Positions 4,534-6,233 of a DNA stretch of 6,233 nt are shown piece after piece; position 1 is the first letter of the stretch, and every line of letters begins with the position of its first letter. Position numbers and translations under genes: made by a program. The notes under the pieces were generated by a model that saw only the letters and a list, made by a program, of their open reading frames with translations, did not search any database and was not told the DNA's origin. The DNA is from CAZUQH01 sp964622465 (GTDB lineage: Bacteria; CG03; CAZUQH01). The stretch spans positions 1 through 6,233 of the forward strand of contig CAZUQH010000056.1 of assembly GCA_964622465.1 (NCBI GenBank), in the 5' to 3' direction.

Positions 4534-6233
4534 ATGGAAAGAGAACAGATGAAAAGAATACTTCTTGCAGGTAATCCTAACGTTGGGAAAAGCGCCATAT
4601 TTTCGCGTCTCACAGGTGTGCGTGTGGTAATTTCGAATTACCCGGGAACTACTGTAGAATTCACTCAGGGATATACGAAAATAGCAGGAGAACAGGCAGT
4701 GGTAATGGATGCGCCCGGTACCTACACGCTCGAAGCAACCTGTAAAGCGGAAGAAGTTGCCTGTCAAATGCTAAAGGAAAGTGACCTGGTTATAAATGTC
4801 GTGGACGCCACGAATCTGGAGAGAAATCTTTATCTTACCCTTCAGCTGTTAGAAAGAAACATCCCGATGGTTGTGGTATTGAATATATGGGATGAGACTA
4901 AACACCGTGGGATTGAAATTGACGTCAAGAAACTGGAGCAGCTTCTTGGCGTACCTGTAATTCCCACGTGTGGAGTTACAGGTGAAGGGATAAAGACGCT
5001 TGTAGAGCGTTTGCCAGAAGCACAGGTGCCAAACAGGCCCGAGAGTTCAGCAGAGGAAAAATGGCGTAAGATAGGCACGATAGTACAGGAAGTCCAGAAG
5101 TTGCACCATCACCACCACACGTTTCTTCAAGGACTCCAGGATGCAAGTATTCAACCACTTACCGGAATCCCGATTGCGGCTGCGGTAATCTATGGGTGTT
5201 TCTGGTTAATTCGTTTTATCGGAGAAGGCCTGATTGGTTATGTATTTGAGCCGCTTTTTAATGGTTTATGGCTCCCTGTTATGACGAAGCTCAGTGTAGT
5301 GCTTGGAGGCGGTGGTTTCATTCACAATATATTAATTGGTCATTTGGTTGAGGGTGGCATTGATTTTGGACAATCGTTTGGACTTTTGACCACAGGTCTT
5401 TACGTCCCGATTGCTGCAGTGCTTCCATATATAGTTAGTTTCTATCTTGTCCTCGGGTTGCTTGAGGATTTCGGCTATCTGCCGAGGTTGGCAGTGCTTG
5501 TTGATAATGTCATGCACCGTCTTGGTTTGCACGGTTATTCAATTATTCCGATGATTCTTGGCCTGGGATGTAACGTGCCTGGCGCGCTTGCAACACGTAT
5601 CCTTGAAGGGCGCAGAGAGAAATTTATTGCAGCAACTTTAATGGCAATTGCTATTCCATGTATGGCGCAGATTGCAATGATAGTGGGATTGGTTGGCCAG
5701 AGAGGAGGTCAGTATCTTCTTCTCATTTTCGCAGTTCTTTTCGCCATATGGTTCTTACTCGGGGTTGGGTTAAACCATGTGGTGAAAGGCAGAAGTCCTG
5801 AATTGATACTGGAAATTCCCCCATACCGGTTCCCACTCCCACAGGCAGTTGGAAAGAAACTCTGGATGCGCGTGGAGGGTTTTATCACGTCAGCGGTTCC
5901 ATACGTGCTCCTTGGAATTCTGATCGTGAATATTCTCTACTCACTAAAAGTGGTTGATTTCTTTGCCAGGATTCTTACGCCTGTGCTAAGTGGTATCTGG
6001 GGACTGCCGTCCTCAACTATGGGTGCACTTCTTATTGGTTTCTTAAGGAAAGACGTGGCAGTCGGGATGCTCGCTCCGCTTAATCTGACTACCAAGCAGC
6101 TTGTCATAGCTGCTACAATACTTGCAATATATTTTCCATGTATCGCTACCTTTGTGGTACTGGTGAAGGAACTCGGTATTGTTGATATGTTGAAGTCAAT
6201 GGCGGTAATGATAATAGTAGCGCTTGTTGTTGG
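4534..6233 (+). CDS. feoB: FeoB, ferrous iron transporter with N-terminal GTPase (3' end outside window)
   Basis: FeoB is an inner-membrane Fe(II) importer with a cytosolic G domain. The 566 visible codons contain no stop. G motifs: G1 GNPNVGKS (13-20), G2 Thr39/40 in YPGTT, G3 DAPG (59-62), G4 NIWD (117-120). A helical linker (about 165-205) contains five consecutive His (191-195). The membrane part begins near 210 (TGIPIAAAVIYG) and includes LGLLEDFGYLPRLA (307-320), GLGCNVPGALATR (343-355) and the first gate-like AIAIPCMAQIAMI (371-383). A second gate-like segment, YFPCIATFVV (533-542), follows. Roughly eight to nine hydrophobic segments are seen. Comparison with family length suggests only a short C-terminal piece is missing. 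The start ATG directly follows the feoA stop and is preceded by GAGG (4525-4528). No FeoC gene lies between or before; one downstream cannot be excluded. Confidence 0.96.
   Translation, partial: MEREQMKRILLAGNPNVGKSAIFSRLTGVRVVISNYPGTTVEFTQGYTKIAGEQAVVMDAPGTYTLEATCKAEEVACQMLKESDLVINVVDATNLERNLYLTLQLLERNIPMVVVLNIWDETKHRGIEIDVKKLEQLLGVPVIPTCGVTGEGIKTLVERLPEAQVPNRPESSAEEKWRKIGTIVQEVQKLHHHHHTFLQGLQDASIQPLTGIPIAAAVIYGCFWLIRFIGEGLIGYVFEPLFNGLWLPVMTKLSVVLGGGGFIHNILIGHLVEGGIDFGQSFGLLTTGLYVPIAAVLPYIVSFYLVLGLLEDFGYLPRLAVLVDNVMHRLGLHGYSIIPMILGLGCNVPGALATRILEGRREKFIAATLMAIAIPCMAQIAMIVGLVGQRGGQYLLLIFAVLFAIWFLLGVGLNHVVKGRSPELILEIPPYRFPLPQAVGKKLWMRVEGFITSAVPYVLLGILIVNILYSLKVVDFFARILTPVLSGIWGLPSSTMGALLIGFLRKDVAVGMLAPLNLTTKQLVIAATILAIYFPCIATFVVLVKELGIVDMLKSMAVMIIVALVV

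Noticed and set aside
4351..4767. 138-codon reverse-strand frame opposite feoA/feoB
   Set aside because: It spans the junction of two clear forward genes and matches no recognisable domain.

Overview
The window reads as a stretch of chromosome from an anaerobic or microaerophilic Gram-negative bacterium of moderate GC content. A Planctomycetota (anammox-like) or other deep-branching lineage is my best guess. This rests only on the general look of the proteins: a short GGQ release-factor-like protein, a MinD-type ATPase with an inserted ferredoxin domain, and a FeoB with an 'IPCMAQIAMI' core. No rRNA or other taxonomic marker is present, so the assignment is weak.

Positions 1-591 hold no credible gene. 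They contain two palindromic, MITE-like elements. Element A (59-220) has 18-bp perfect terminal inverted repeats and folds as one long hairpin. Element B (321-535) has 24-bp perfect terminal inverted repeats, is flanked by TAA on both sides, and carries an extra internal hairpin. The two share a 52-bp core (42 of 52 identical) whose differences include two compensatory base-pair swaps.

Positions 592-2647 hold three same-strand genes: a DnaQ-like DEDDh 3'-5' exonuclease, a GGQ release-factor-like protein overlapping its end by 8 nt, and a 6-phosphofructokinase. A 26-codon ORF sits between the last two and overlaps the pfkA GTG start.

Positions 2669-6233 look like an iron module. It comprises a soluble MinD-type ATPase with two 4Fe-4S motifs, a DtxR-family regulator, feoA, and feoB, which runs off the right edge. 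The regulator gene has a textbook sigma-70 promoter (TTGACA, 17 bp, TACAAT) whose -10 box is covered by a 26-bp operator-like palindrome with perfect 10-bp arms. The regulator, feoA and feoB are probably one transcript, repressed when the regulator binds Fe(II). A degenerate site sharing both sequence blocks of that operator lies just before the ATPase gene and may place it in the same regulon.

Several starts differ from the longest reading frames. The ATPase probably starts at 2708 (GGAGG five bases upstream). The regulator probably starts at 3783, because the upstream TTG is its own -35 box. FeoA starts at 4306.
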